64,000 nucleotides of DNA, taken from Fimbriimonadaceae bacterium. Its GTDB lineage: Bacteria; Armatimonadota; Fimbriimonadia; Fimbriimonadales; Fimbriimonadaceae. The translations under genes were made by a program, and so were the position numbers. The stretch is taken from positions 1,544,218-1,608,217 of the forward strand of contig CP075365.1 of the NCBI GenBank assembly GCA_019454125.1. The letters run 5' to 3'. Below the pieces are notes generated by a model. That model was not told where the DNA came from. It did no database searches and saw nothing but the letters and a program-made list of their open reading frames with translations. Below are positions 9,176-18,083 of the stretch, piece after piece (position 1 is the first letter of the stretch; each line of letters opens with the position of its first letter).

Positions 9176-9181
9176 CCTGCG

Positions 9182-9187
9182 AGGATA
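9182..9187 (-). promoter_or_regulatory. -10-like hexamer six bases before start codon
   Basis: On the minus strand TATCCT ends six bases before the GTG at 9175. It supports that start for the DinB-like gene and a leaderless transcript. Confidence 0.45.
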
Positions 9188-9219
9188 GCGGATCGGTAAC
9201 CTGACGAACACTCCGTCCC

Positions 9220-9834
9220 ATGCTGGGAGCCGACCTGACCCCGGACATCGTCCTGGACGCCTACCTCGCGGGGATGTTCCCCATGGGCGAGGAAGACGAG
9301 GTGTTCTTCTGCACCCTGCCTCCCCGGGCGGTCGTGCCCCTGGACGGGTTCCGGGTCTCGAGGTCGCTGCGCAGGCGCATCCGCTCTGGGCGGTTCACGG
9401 TCACGTTCGACCAGGCCTTCGCCCAGGTCATGGAGGGCTGCGCCCGTCCGGAAGGCACCTGGATCACCCCGGACATCCACCGGGTCTATGGCGAGATCCA
9501 CCGAATGGGGTGGGGGCACTCGGTCGAGGTTTGGGAAGGCGGGGAACTCGTCGGCGGTTGCTACGGACTCGCCCTCGGCGGGGCCTTCTGCGCGGAGTCC
9601 ATGTTCCACCGCCGTAGCGACGCCTCCAAAGTCGCTCTCTGGGCGCTGGTGGAGTGGTGCCGGGGTCTGGGGTTCGTCCTCTTCGACGCCCAGCAAATGA
9701 GCCCGCACCTGAAGAGTCTCGGGGGCCAGGAAATCGGCCAATTCCGGTATTTACGCAGGTTCTATCAGGCTGCAAGGGTCTGCACCCCTTGGAGCCTGGA
9801 CCTTCGCCGCCTGATCGCGGCGGAAACCCAGTGA
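9220..9834 (+). CDS. aat: leucyl/phenylalanyl-tRNA--protein transferase
   Basis: Aat adds Leu or Phe from tRNA to N-terminal Arg or Lys and so marks proteins for the ClpS/ClpAP N-end rule pathway. The 204-residue protein has the family features AYLAGMFPMGEEDEVFF near the N-terminus, then VEVWEGGELVGGCYGLALGG, FCAESMFHRRSDASK and FDAQQMSPHLKSLGG. The length is normal. It is divergent from the DinB-like gene with 44 bases between the starts. Confidence 0.95.
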   Translation: MLGADLTPDIVLDAYLAGMFPMGEEDEVFFCTLPPRAVVPLDGFRVSRSLRRRIRSGRFTVTFDQAFAQVMEGCARPEGTWITPDIHRVYGEIHRMGWGHSVEVWEGGELVGGCYGLALGGAFCAESMFHRRSDASKVALWALVEWCRGLGFVLFDAQQMSPHLKSLGGQEIGQFRYLRRFYQAARVCTPWSLDLRRLIAAETQ

Positions 9835-9906
9835 AGACTCGGGGATGGCGGCCAAGTCGATCCCCGAAGATCACCTTGTGCCCACGGACTGGGCCAAGGG
9901 TCAGGG

Positions 9907-10110
9907 ATGGCAAAACGTCAGTTGAAAGTGGTCAAGCTCATCGAGCCCGACCTGTGCATGGAATGCCGGTTCGCGCAGATGGCCTCTGTCGAGATGCGGG
10001 ATGGGAGCGTGCAACGGATGATCCACTGCAAGCGCCTGGATTGCGACAACTGGGACTATGCGACCGCGGAAGCGGCGAAGGGCGTCAAGGTCGAAGACGA
10101 CGCCGGCTGA
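9907..10110 (+). CDS. small four-cysteine protein
   Basis: This 67-residue protein is not recognised. It has two cysteine pairs, CMEC (residues 18-21) and CKRLDC (about 42-47), that could bind zinc as a small ribbon. The ATG at 9907 is preceded by TCAGGG. It is soluble, with a basic N-terminus and acidic C-terminus. It lies between aat and the metallophosphoesterase on the same strand. Regulatory or nucleic-acid binding would be a guess. Confidence 0.75.
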   Translation: MAKRQLKVVKLIEPDLCMECRFAQMASVEMRDGSVQRMIHCKRLDCDNWDYATAEAAKGVKVEDDAG

Positions 10111-10114
10111 GTGT

Positions 10115-10120
10115 CACAAT
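10115..10120 (+). promoter_or_regulatory. -10-like hexamer six bases before start codon
   Basis: CACAAT ends six bases before the GTG at 10127. No ribosome binding site is visible between them. Confidence 0.45.
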
Positions 10121-10126
10121 ACAAAA

Positions 10127-10972
10127 GTGGACCAGGCCGGCTCTCGGCGCGACTTCCTAAAAAAAGCGCTTGTGGCGGGCGTGGCCGGTGCCGGTGCTTA
10201 CGCATTCCTGGTCGAACCCGGCTGGCTCGCGTTTGAGCGCCTGACGGTTCCCATCCAAGACCTCCCCAAACCCTTCGAGGGCTACCGCATCGCCGTCCTC
10301 TCGGACATCCACTATCCGATGCGGATCTCGGCGGAGTTCGTCCAGGCGGCTTGCCGCTTGGCGATGAGCTTCGACCCGCACCTGGTGCTGCTGCCCGGCG
10401 ACTTTGTGCACGGCCATTCGCGACCGAAAACGATGCCTTCGTTCCGAGGGCTGCTCGACGACCTGAACCCCCCAGACGGGGTGCTCGCGACCCTGGGCAA
10501 CCACGATATCGCGATCGGTGAGGAGGCGGTGCGCCGGGAGCTCGGCCGCACGACCCCCGCCCGCATCATCGATAACGCGCACGTCCTGATCGAACGCGGT
10601 GGGGAAGCGCTCTGCATCGCTGGCGTCGGCGACATGTGGTACGGAGTCGTGGACCCAGACCGTGCCCTTGCGGGGGTCGACCCGGGGATACCGCGGATCC
10701 TCATGTCCCACAACCCCGACTTTGCCCACGACATGCCCCCGGGCCACCGCGTCGACCTTCAGATTTCGGGGCACACCCATGGCGGCGAGGTTTGGTTCCC
10801 CTTCTTCGGGGACCGCGTGATCCCGAGCAAGTACGGGGACACGTTTCGGCAAGGACTTGTCCAGGGCAGGCGGAACTTGGTCTACGTCACCCGAGGGATC
10901 GGCAGCCCGCGTGGGGCCAGGTTCTTGGAGCGTCCCGAGGTCACGGCGATTACTCTTACGCAGGCAGGATAG
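10127..10972 (+). CDS. exported metallophosphoesterase, YkuE/YaeI type
   Basis: The 281-residue protein begins with a Tat-like leader (SRRDFLKKALVAGVAGAGAY), so it is probably exported folded. The calcineurin-like phosphoesterase motifs appear in order: LSDIHYP, LLPGDFVHGH, TLGNHD, SHNPDFAHD and SGHTHGGE; these supply the two-metal ligands. Relatives include B. subtilis YkuE and the YaeI/LpxG group that acts on lipids or UDP-diacylglucosamine; the substrate cannot be decided here. The GTG start at 10127 puts the twin arginines at residues 7-8. Confidence 0.88.
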   Translation: MDQAGSRRDFLKKALVAGVAGAGAYAFLVEPGWLAFERLTVPIQDLPKPFEGYRIAVLSDIHYPMRISAEFVQAACRLAMSFDPHLVLLPGDFVHGHSRPKTMPSFRGLLDDLNPPDGVLATLGNHDIAIGEEAVRRELGRTTPARIIDNAHVLIERGGEALCIAGVGDMWYGVVDPDRALAGVDPGIPRILMSHNPDFAHDMPPGHRVDLQISGHTHGGEVWFPFFGDRVIPSKYGDTFRQGLVQGRRNLVYVTRGIGSPRGARFLERPEVTAITLTQAG

Positions 10973-10989
10973 AACTTTGCCGGCCAATG

Positions 10990-11436
10990 CTACGGGAGGA
11001 TGAACGCTCCCCACTGTCCCCCGTCGGGGGTCAGAAGATAGAAGCTATAGATGACGTTGCGCTTCACTTCTACGGATGAGACTTGGTCGAAGAAGGCCCT
11101 CGCCTCGGATTCCGAACGGAAGTCTCCGCCCACTGCTCCTACGTCTCGCATAACCGCTTTCATAAACATTTCCTGAAGGCGTGGGCTCACTGAGCCGCGG
11201 ATGTAGTTCTCAGCCTTGGAAAGGTCGGACATGTTCCGGTCGCTTATCGGTAGCAAACTGAAAAGCGCATCTCTTTCCTGGTCCGGCCTCCCAGCATAAG
11301 TGTCCCAGTAAAAGTGCGTGATAGAAGAATCTTTCCTATAGGTATCGGGCTGGCGTGTTGCGACTTGGAACCCGCCAGGCCGGTTCCCGTTGCCGCCGGT
11401 GTTGAACCAAATGCCAGTTAGGGCACTGCCATCCAT
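10990..11436 (-). CDS. hypothetical protein with atypical codon use
   Basis: The 148-residue product is not recognised. It starts at an ATG at 11436, inside the last 19 bases of trmFO, on the same strand. There is no signal peptide or clear membrane segment; the sequence is mixed alpha/beta with many aromatic residues. It uses more AT-rich codons (AGA, ATA, TTC/TTT mix) than its neighbours, suggesting later arrival or relaxed selection. It could be the remnant of a longer gene. Confidence 0.6.
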   Translation of the reverse strand: MDGSALTGIWFNTGGNGNRPGGFQVATRQPDTYRKDSSITHFYWDTYAGRPDQERDALFSLLPISDRNMSDLSKAENYIRGSVSPRLQEMFMKAVMRDVGAVGGDFRSESEARAFFDQVSSVEVKRNVIYSFYLLTPDGGQWGAFILP

Positions 11437-12803
11437 GCTTGTGCGGCATCCCGGGCCAGTCGCACCTTAAGGGCTCGACGACTTGCTTTGTCCTTGACTT
11501 GTGGCTCAAGCTCGGGGAAGAGGCCCCAGTTGATGTTCATCGGCGCGAAGTCGCGCTCGGTCGTGTCCTGCAGGTGCGCCAGCAGCGAACCCAAAGCTGT
11601 GGCGCGGGGCGGAGGCTCAACTTCCTGTCCTTTTGCCCGGGCGGACGCGACCAGACCTGCCCAAATGCCCATCGCGGCGCTTTCTACGTAGCCCTCGACC
11701 CCGGTGAGCTGCCCCGTGACGAGGACCCCAGGGGTCTCGCGCAGCTCCAGCCAGGGAGTCAGGACGCGGGGCGCGTCAATGTAGGTGTTCCGGTGGATCA
11801 CGCCATAGCGGACGAACTCGGCGTTTTCCAGCCCCGGCACCATCTGGAAGACGCGCTTTTGCTCCCCAAAGCGGAGGCGGTTTTGGCAGGCCACGAGCGA
11901 GTAAAGGGTCTTCTCGCGGTTCTCCGGCCGTAGCTGCAGCGCGGCGTACGGCCGTCGTCCTGTGCGCGGGTCGGTGAGACCGACCGGTTTGAAGTTGCCG
12001 AACGCAAGCGATCGCTCTCCTTTCTCCGCGATGACTTCGATGGGCATGCACCCCGCGAAGTACTTCACCTTCTCGATGAATGCCCCCTCTTGGTCTGCCG
12101 GTGAAGGTTCTTGCCCGGTAGGAGCGGTGCGGTTCCCTCCCGCCTCGAAGGCGTGCAGGGGCACCCGCTCGGCTGCCACGAGCGCCCGCACGAACGCGGT
12201 GTACTGGTCCTTGTCGAACGGGCAGTTGAGGTAGTCGTCGCCTTCGCCTTTGTCGTACCGGCTTTGCGCGAAGACGACGTCTCGGTCGAGCGTGGCCGCG
12301 TCCACGGTCGGGCTGACCGCGTCGTAGAAATGAAGGTGCCGCCGGCCGGTCCTCTCCGCCAACCACTGGGATACGTGGTCGGTCGAGAGCGGGCCCGTGG
12401 CCAAGACGAGGACTCCGCTTGGGGCGAGGGTTAGGGAGGGGGGCCGCCATTCCTCGCGCACGACCTCGATGAGAGGGTGTGCCTCGATCGCCTCGGTCAC
12501 CGCTCGCGAGAACTTCTCGCGGTCGACGGCGAGGGCCTGCCCGCCAGGGACCGCATGCTCGGCGGCCTTGGTCAAGACGAGCGAGCCAAGGGCCGCCATC
12601 TCTGTCTTCAGCTGCCCGGCCGGGGAGTCCGGTGCCTTTGACTTCAGGCTGTTCGAGCAAACGAGCTCGGCGAACCACGGCGTGGTGTGTGCGGGCGTGG
12701 TCGCTTGCGGCCGCATTTCGTAAAGTCGGACCGCCACCCCGCGCTCGGCGCAGGCCCAGGCGGCTTCGACCCCTGCGAAGCCTGCCCCGACGATCGTTAC
12801 CAC
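11418..12803 (-). CDS. trmFO: tRNA (m5U54) methyltransferase TrmFO, folate-dependent
   Basis: TrmFO makes m5U54 in the T-loop of tRNA using methylenetetrahydrofolate and FAD. The 461-residue protein has the N-terminal FAD motif GAGFAGVEAAW, then PWFAELVCSNSLKSKAPDSP, PFDKDQYTAFVRAL, YFAGCMPIEVIAEKG and LTGVEGYVESAAMG, all typical of the family. I set the start at the GTG at 12803 because the FAD fold begins within three residues of it; the ORF upstream overlaps leuB. Confidence 0.96.
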   Translation of the reverse strand: MVTIVGAGFAGVEAAWACAERGVAVRLYEMRPQATTPAHTTPWFAELVCSNSLKSKAPDSPAGQLKTEMAALGSLVLTKAAEHAVPGGQALAVDREKFSRAVTEAIEAHPLIEVVREEWRPPSLTLAPSGVLVLATGPLSTDHVSQWLAERTGRRHLHFYDAVSPTVDAATLDRDVVFAQSRYDKGEGDDYLNCPFDKDQYTAFVRALVAAERVPLHAFEAGGNRTAPTGQEPSPADQEGAFIEKVKYFAGCMPIEVIAEKGERSLAFGNFKPVGLTDPRTGRRPYAALQLRPENREKTLYSLVACQNRLRFGEQKRVFQMVPGLENAEFVRYGVIHRNTYIDAPRVLTPWLELRETPGVLVTGQLTGVEGYVESAAMGIWAGLVASARAKGQEVEPPPRATALGSLLAHLQDTTERDFAPMNINWGLFPELEPQVKDKASRRALKVRLARDAAQAWMAVP

Positions 12804-12809
12804 GCCCCT

Positions 12810-12815
12810 ATTGTG
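12810..12815 (-). promoter_or_regulatory. -10-like hexamer six bases before start codon
   Basis: On the minus strand CACAAT ends six bases before the trmFO GTG at 12803. The spacer AGGGGC could instead act as a ribosome binding site very close to the start, so the reading is ambiguous. Confidence 0.4.
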
Positions 12816-12826
12816 ATCCCCTTCGC

Positions 12827-13897
12827 TCAGAGCATCTTTGCGACGACCGCGTCGCCCATCTCGCTCGTGCTCACCAGTCGCGTGTCCTTCTCGAAGATGT
12901 CGGCCGTTCGCAAGCCCTCGGCCAGCGCAGACTCGACCGCGGCCTCGATCCGGTCGGCCAAGGCGGCGTCCCCGAAGGAATAGCGGCACATCATCGCGGC
13001 GCTGAGGATCGCGGCCAGGGGGTTTGCGCGGCCCTGGCCGGCAATGTCCGGTGCGGAACCGTGGACGGGCTCATAGAGACCGAAGACGCGGTCTCCCTTC
13101 GGAGCGCCGAGGCTCGCGCTGGGCAGCAGCCCGAGCGAACCCGTGATCATCGAAGCCTCGTCCGAAAGAATGTCGCCGAACATGTTCTCTGTGAGGATCA
13201 CGTCGAACTGGCCCGGGTCGCGGATGAGCTGCATCGAGCAGTTGTCAACGAGCATGTGGCTGACGCTGACGTCCGGGTTCTTCGCGGCGTACTCGTCCAC
13301 CACTTCGCGCCAGAGGCGGCTGGTCTCAAGGACGTTGGCCTTGTCCACGCTCACGATCTGCCGCTTGCGCGCGCGGGCGATCTCGAACGCAGTCTGGGTG
13401 ATGCGCTCGACCTCGTAGCGGTGGTAGACGCAGGTGTCCACCGCCTTCGTGTTGTCCTCCGAGCGGATGCGCGGCTCGCCGAAATAGATCCCGCCGGTGA
13501 GCTCGCGCACGACCACCAGGTCCATCATGCTGCGGCCTTCTTTCAGCGGCGACGCGTGGACGAGGGCCCTTAGGGTCTTTGCGGGCCGCAGGTTCGCGTA
13601 AAGGTTCAGCTCGCGGCGGAGGGGGAGGAGGGCGCCGATCTCCGGCCGCAGGGAAGGCGGGTCGATCTTGTCCCACTTGGGACCGCCCACCGCGCCCATG
13701 AGGGCCGCGTCCGAGGCTTTGCAGAGGTCGAGCGTGGCTTGGGGCAGGGGGTGACCGGTCTCGTCGTAGGCTGCGCCTCCGAGCAGCGCGTACTCGAACT
13801 CGTAATCCGCGTGTCCTGCCCGCAGGACCTTGACGGCTTCGTCGATGACTTCTGGGCCGATGCCGTCGCCCGGCAGCACCGCGACCTTGTGGGGCAT
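12827..13897 (-). CDS. leuB: 3-isopropylmalate dehydrogenase
   Basis: LeuB oxidises and decarboxylates 3-isopropylmalate in leucine synthesis. The 356-residue protein opens [17 protein letters not shown] and has [13 protein letters not shown], the metal-binding [16 protein letters not shown] region, [16 protein letters not shown] and the NAD-binding [19 protein letters not shown] used the ATG at 13897; upstream codons are not family-like. leuD is encoded 6.4 kb away; leuA and leuC are not in the window. Confidence 0.96.
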   Translation of the reverse strand: MPHKVAVLPGDGIGPEVIDEAVKVLRAGHADYEFEYALLGGAAYDETGHPLPQATLDLCKASDAALMGAVGGPKWDKIDPPSLRPEIGALLPLRRELNLYANLRPAKTLRALVHASPLKEGRSMMDLVVVRELTGGIYFGEPRIRSEDNTKAVDTCVYHRYEVERITQTAFEIARARKRQIVSVDKANVLETSRLWREVVDEYAAKNPDVSVSHMLVDNCSMQLIRDPGQFDVILTENMFGDILSDEASMITGSLGLLPSASLGAPKGDRVFGLYEPVHGSAPDIAGQGRANPLAAILSAAMMCRYSFGDAALADRIEAAVESALAEGLRTADIFEKDTRLVSTSEMGDAVVAKML

Positions 13898-13904
13898 AGG
13901 GCCG

Positions 13905-13910
13905 ATTATG
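13905..13910 (-). promoter_or_regulatory. -10-like hexamer near leuB start
   Basis: CATAAT lies on the minus strand seven bases before the leuB ATG, one base more than in the other leaderless-type cases. Confidence 0.35.
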
Positions 13911-13998
13911 GCAGTGACGCGCGCGTCCCGGCTTCGCCCCGTGGTTCTCGGCCCGGACTGCCAGCCGGTAACATGCGGCGCGTTCGCCGAGTGAACCG

Positions 13999-14637
13999 AT
14001 GCCGACTGCCTACCTCCTCGACCTCGACGGGACACTCATCGATTCCGAGCCCTACTATAAGCGGGTGGAAGTCGACGTGCTGCAAAAAATGGGCGTCCCC
14101 ATGACCTTCGAGGAGATGGAAGGCTACACCGGGACTCCCCTGGTGGACTGGCTCGCTCGAGTCGAGGAGAAGCACCGCGTCGCCCTCTCTCCGGCCGCCT
14201 TCGTCGAGGCCTACGCGCCCTTGATGATCGACCACGTGCGGCACGATGTGACGCTCTTTCCCGATGCGGAGCGGCTGCTCGAGCGGATCGAGGGCCCTGC
14301 CGCGCTCGTCACATCGTCCATGGGTTGGTACGTGCGGGCGGTCCTGGAGCGCTTTCCCCTCATCGGGGAGAAAGTTGAGGCGGTCGTCACCGCGGACGAC
14401 GTTTCGAAGGGCAAGCCCGACCCGACCCCCTACGCCCAGGCGGCAGAACTCATCGGGGCTTGGCGTAGCGACTGCCTTGCCTTCGAAGACTCCGTGAACG
14501 GAGTGGCCAGCGCGGCGGGGGCGGGGTGCCGCGTGATCGGTGTCGACCGCGACGGCCTCGGCCACTTGACGGGGGCACACCGGGTCGTGCGCTCGCTAGA
14601 CGAGTGCCTCACCGGAAGTCCCGCTTCGGCAAACTGA
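13999..14637 (+). CDS. HAD-superfamily phosphatase, phosphoglucomutase-like
   Basis: The 212-residue protein has HAD motif I in [15 protein letters not shown], a four-helix cap (about 15-85), motif II VTSSMG, motif III lysine in KGKPDPTPY and motif [17 protein letters not shown]. This set is typical of the DL-glycerol-3-phosphatase/beta-phosphoglucomutase subfamily. The substrate cannot be set from sequence. It is divergent from leuB with about 100 bases between and converges on dnaK. Confidence 0.9.
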   Translation: MPTAYLLDLDGTLIDSEPYYKRVEVDVLQKMGVPMTFEEMEGYTGTPLVDWLARVEEKHRVALSPAAFVEAYAPLMIDHVRHDVTLFPDAERLLERIEGPAALVTSSMGWYVRAVLERFPLIGEKVEAVVTADDVSKGKPDPTPYAQAAELIGAWRSDCLAFEDSVNGVASAAGAGCRVIGVDRDGLGHLTGAHRVVRSLDECLTGSPASAN

Positions 14638-14656
14638 GGAACCTAGGAACAGAAAT

Positions 14657-14681
14657 TGCCAGGGGCGAGTTGCCCCTGGCA
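14657..14681 (-). terminator. intrinsic terminator of dnaK
   Basis: TGCCAGGGGC and GCCCCTGGCA form a perfect 10-bp stem with a 5-base loop. On the minus strand it is followed by ATTTCTGTT, so it most likely ends the dnaK transcript 30 bases after its stop. Confidence 0.8.
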
Positions 14682-14710
14682 GGTGAGGGAAGAGGCGAGA
14701 CCTCGCGGCC

Positions 14711-16621
14711 TTACTTTTCTTCCTTGAACTCGGCGTCGATCACTTCTTCGCCGCTGCCTTTGGCACCGGCTCCGACCCCCGCTTCGACCTTCTCCTCGGC
14801 GCCCGGCTGTCCCGTGTTCGCCGATTCGTAGAGCTTCTGCGAAAGGGCGTGGCTCTCCGTCTCGAGCTCTTGGAGGGCGGTCTTGAGGCCGTCGAAGTCG
14901 TCCCGCTCCTTGGCTTGCTTCACCGCGTCGAGCTTCTCCTGGATGCGTTGGCGGTCGGCGTCGCTCACCTTGTCGCCGAGGTCGCGCATCGATTTCTCGA
15001 CGGTGGCGCTGAGGCGGTCGGCCTCGTTCTTGGTCTCGGCAGCGTCGCGAACGCGCTGGTCGATCTGGGCGTTCTGCTCGGCTTCCTTCACCATGCGCTC
15101 GATCTCCTCCTTTCCGAGGTTGCCGCTGCCGGTGATCGTGATCTTCTGCTGGTTGCCGGTGGCCTTGTCCTGCGCGCTCACGTGGAGGATGCCGTTCGCG
15201 TCGATGTCGAACGTGACCTCGATCTGTGGCACACGGGCCGGGGCGGGAGGGATGCCGCTCAGGTTGAACTGCCCGAGGCTCTTGTTCTGGTTGGCCATCG
15301 GGCGCTCGCCCTGCAAGATGTGGATCGTGACCTCGGTCTGGCTGTCGACCGCGGTCGTGTACGACCGGCTCTTCTTGGTCGGGATCGTCGTGTTGCGGTC
15401 GATGAGCTTGTCCATGACCCCGCCCTGGGTCTCGACACCGAGGCTCAACGGGGTCACGTCCAAGAGGACGACGTCTCGGACGTCGCCGCCGAGGACGCCG
15501 GCTTGGATCGCCGCGCCGACTGCGACCACTTCGTCCGGGTTCACGCCCTTGTGCGGATCCTTGTTGATCATCCGCTTGACCAGGTCTTGCACCATGGGCA
15601 TGCGGGTCGAACCGCCGACGAGGATCACCTCGTCGATCTTGCCGATGTCGACTTTGGCGTCGGCCAGGGCCTGCTTCACCGGGTTCTCGACGCGTGCCAG
15701 GAGGTCGCTGCAAAGCTCCTCGAACTTGGCGCGGCTCAGGTTCATCTCCAGGTGCACCGGCTCGTTCTCGATGGCCGTGATGAAGGGCAGGTTGACGTCC
15801 GTCGTCACCTGGCTGGAGAGCTCGATCTTGGCCTTCTCCGCCGCCTCGCGCAGTCGCTGAAGGGCCTTGGTGTCCTTCCGCAAGTCCACGCCGTGCTGCT
15901 TCATGAACTCGGTGGCGGCATAGTCGACGATCTTCTGGTCGAAGTCGTCACCGCCCAGGTGGCTGTCGCCGGCGGTGGACTTCACTTCGAAGACGCCGTC
16001 GCCCACGTCCAGGATCGAAACGTCGAACGTGCCGCCGCCCAGGTCGAAGACCAGGATGCACTCGTTCGTCTTTTTGTCCAGGCCATAGGCCAGGCTCGCC
16101 GCGGTCGGCTCGTTGATGATGCGGAGCACCTTCAGGCCCGCGATCTCGCCCGCGTTCTTGGTCGCGGTGCGCTGGCTGTCGTTAAAGTACGCCGGGACGG
16201 TGATGACCGCCTGGTCAACCGGCTCCCCGAGGTACGCCTCGGCGTCCGTCTTCAGCTTCTGGAGGATCATCGCCGAGATCTCCTCCGGCGTGAAGTCCTT
16301 CTCGACCGCAGGGATGTGGACGGCAACTTGGCCGTTCTTGCCCTGGACGACCTTGTAGCTCACGCGCTTGGCCTCTTCCGCGACCTCGCTGAGGCTGTGG
16401 CCCATAAAGCGCTTGATGCTCGCCACGGTGTTGCCGGGGTTCGTGACGGCCTGGCGCTTGGCAGTGACGCCGACAAGCCGCTCCCCGTTCGTCTTGAAGG
16501 CGACCACGCTTGGAAGCGTCCGCGTGCCCTCGGCGGTGGCGATGACCTTCGGTTCGCCCCCTTCCATCACGGCGACGACGCTGTTCGTGGTGCCCAAATC
16601 GATTCCGACGACTCTTCCCAT
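14711..16621 (-). CDS. dnaK: chaperone DnaK (Hsp70)
   Basis: The 636-residue protein is full-length Hsp70. It has [18 protein letters not shown] at the start, [32 protein letters not shown], the linker [15 protein letters not shown] and the substrate-binding domain, and ends DAEFKEEK. It folds and protects proteins with DnaJ and GrpE, neither of which is nearby, so it is transcribed alone. A degenerate CIRCE-like site lies just upstream and a strong terminator follows. Confidence 0.98.
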   Translation of the reverse strand: MGRVVGIDLGTTNSVVAVMEGGEPKVIATAEGTRTLPSVVAFKTNGERLVGVTAKRQAVTNPGNTVASIKRFMGHSLSEVAEEAKRVSYKVVQGKNGQVAVHIPAVEKDFTPEEISAMILQKLKTDAEAYLGEPVDQAVITVPAYFNDSQRTATKNAGEIAGLKVLRIINEPTAASLAYGLDKKTNECILVFDLGGGTFDVSILDVGDGVFEVKSTAGDSHLGGDDFDQKIVDYAATEFMKQHGVDLRKDTKALQRLREAAEKAKIELSSQVTTDVNLPFITAIENEPVHLEMNLSRAKFEELCSDLLARVENPVKQALADAKVDIGKIDEVILVGGSTRMPMVQDLVKRMINKDPHKGVNPDEVVAVGAAIQAGVLGGDVRDVVLLDVTPLSLGVETQGGVMDKLIDRNTTIPTKKSRSYTTAVDSQTEVTIHILQGERPMANQNKSLGQFNLSGIPPAPARVPQIEVTFDIDANGILHVSAQDKATGNQQKITITGSGNLGKEEIERMVKEAEQNAQIDQRVRDAAETKNEADRLSATVEKSMRDLGDKVSDADRQRIQEKLDAVKQAKERDDFDGLKTALQELETESHALSQKLYESANTGQPGAEEKVEAGVGAGAKGSGEEVIDAEFKEEK

Positions 16622-16642
16622 AATCTTCCTAGTTCGTTAGCC

Positions 16643-16668
16643 TTAGGCTCAGTTGACTTGAGCGCTAC
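16643..16668. promoter_or_regulatory. degenerate CIRCE-like inverted repeat upstream of dnaK
   Basis: TTAGGCTC, nine bases, GAGCGCTAC resembles the HrcA operator TTAGCACTC-N9-GAGTGCTAA, with one base missing from the left arm and two changes in the right. It sits 22-47 bases before the dnaK start, where an HrcA operator would be expected. Confidence 0.35.
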
Positions 16669-16830
16669 ACGCTCATGTTCTAACGCGGATGATACCAGAT
16701 GGGTTCCAGGAGAGGGGCCGATGACAGTCGCGAGGGTGGGCTGGGCGGGACCGCTGCCCCTGGAAACGGGCGGAAGTCACGATGACCGACTGGGCCGTAA
16801 GGGCCATATCACCGATTACTGATAGGACTT

Positions 16831-16858
16831 GGAACATTCATTAGCGGCCCCCCGTAGT
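16831..16858 (+). promoter_or_regulatory. possible ECF-sigma promoter of first fasciclin gene
   Basis: GGAAC, a 17-base spacer, then CGTAGT resembles the -35 GGAAC and -10 CGT of ECF-sigma promoters. It ends 38 bases before the fasciclin start at 16897. No better sigma-70 promoter was seen. Confidence 0.35.
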
Positions 16859-16896
16859 GTGCCGTGACGGGCGACCGCCCGGTTAAACGGAGAAAA

Positions 16897-17394
16897 ATGA
16901 CTAGCTTCAACAAGCTCGGGGCGACCTTACTCGCCGTCGCCGCCATCTCGATGAGTGCCACCGCGATGGCCCCGAACAAGGACATTGTCGACACCGCCGC
17001 AGGGAACCACGATTTCTCGACGCTCGTGAGCCTGGTCAAGGAGGCCGGCCTCGTCGAGACGCTCAAGGGCAAGGGCCCGTTCACTGTCTTTGCCCCGACC
17101 AATGAAGCCTTCAAGAAGCTGCCGAAGGCCACCCTCGAGGCGGTCAAGAACGACAAGCAGCTTCTGAAGAACGTGCTCCTCTACCATGTGGTGCCGGGCA
17201 AGGTGACTGCCGACCAGGTCGTGAAGACCAAGTCTGCCGGCACGGCGCTGGGTGGCGGCGCGACGCTGAAGTTCACGGTGAAGAACGGCAAGGTCTTCAT
17301 CAACGACAAGACCCGCGTCGTGAAGACGGACGTCATGGCCACGAACGGCGTGATCCACGTGATCGACAGCGTCCTCATCCCGCCGAAGAAGTAA
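16897..17394 (+). CDS. secreted fasciclin-domain protein 1
   Basis: The 165-residue protein has a signal peptide (LGATLLAVAAISMSATAMA) and one FAS1 domain with both conserved boxes: GPFTVFAPTNEAFKKLP and the C-terminal TNGVIHVIDSVLIPP, with YHVVPGKVTADQV between. FAS1 domains mediate adhesion or matrix contacts outside the cell. The ATG at 16897 follows CGGAGAAAA, a good ribosome binding site. A strong terminator follows, so it is a single-gene unit. Confidence 0.93.
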   Translation: MTSFNKLGATLLAVAAISMSATAMAPNKDIVDTAAGNHDFSTLVSLVKEAGLVETLKGKGPFTVFAPTNEAFKKLPKATLEAVKNDKQLLKNVLLYHVVPGKVTADQVVKTKSAGTALGGGATLKFTVKNGKVFINDKTRVVKTDVMATNGVIHVIDSVLIPPKK

Positions 17395-17420
17395 ACCGGC
17401 TTCGAGCGATGATGGTGGTG

Positions 17421-17466
17421 GCCGCCCCGATTTCACACGTTTGAGATCGGGGCGGCCCGACTTTTT
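17421..17466 (+). terminator. intrinsic terminator
   Basis: GCCGCCCCGAT (17421-17431) pairs with ATCGGGGCGGC (17446-17456); five Ts follow shortly after. It ends the first fasciclin gene. Confidence 0.85.
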
Positions 17467-17502
17467 GCACGCCGCTTATGGCCTCGTTCGTAAAAGTCCG
17501 GC

Positions 17503-18033
17503 ATGAGGAACCTCCGAAGATCGGTGCTCAGCGGCGCACTCGTTTTGGTCGCCGCGAACGTGATGGCCCAAGAGGAGACGAACGACGGCACGCTGGCTCA
17601 ATACATCGCCCGCACGCACGAAGTTTCGACGTTTGGCAAGCTTGTCGAGGACGCGGGGTTGCTCCAGCAGCTCACGAGTGCAGGCCCCTACACCCTGTTC
17701 GTTCCCAGCAACGACGCCTTCGAGCGGCTCGAAGCGGGGAAGCTTAACGCCTTGCGTAATGACCGGGAGGGACTGCGCCGGCTCCTCTTGTACCACGGGG
17801 TGCCAAGCTCGGTGGACTCGTCCACCCTTGGCGCCAACCGGGAAATGGAGACTCTGATCGGCCCCACCGGTCCGAAGCTCCACGCGGTGATGAAGGATGG
17901 CAGGATGCTCGTGAACGGCAAGGCCATCGCGACCACGACTAACATTCGGGTCGGGAACGGCACGATCCACATCATTGACACCGTTCTGACGCCCCCGATC
18001 CCCACCACGGGCGCGGACGGTGGCGGCGGGTAG
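17503..18033 (+). CDS. secreted fasciclin-domain protein 2
   Basis: The 176-residue protein has a signal peptide ending at VMAQ (residues 1-23) and one FAS1 domain with GPYTLFVPSNDAFERLE and NGTIHIIDTVLTPP. It is a divergent neighbour of the gene before it and probably arose by tandem duplication. It ends in a short Thr/Gly tail. No ribosome binding site is clear; TAAAAG sits six bases before the ATG at 17503. Confidence 0.92.
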   Translation: MRNLRRSVLSGALVLVAANVMAQEETNDGTLAQYIARTHEVSTFGKLVEDAGLLQQLTSAGPYTLFVPSNDAFERLEAGKLNALRNDREGLRRLLLYHGVPSSVDSSTLGANREMETLIGPTGPKLHAVMKDGRMLVNGKAIATTTNIRVGNGTIHIIDTVLTPPIPTTGADGGGG

Positions 18034-18083
18034 CTCTCTGACCTAGTAACTGAAAGCAAGCGAGCGGATATCATCAGGCGACT

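Noticed and set aside
14849-16822. 657-codon frame on the plus strand
   Set aside because: It is antisense to dnaK and reads as His/Asp/Leu/Val-rich shadow sequence.
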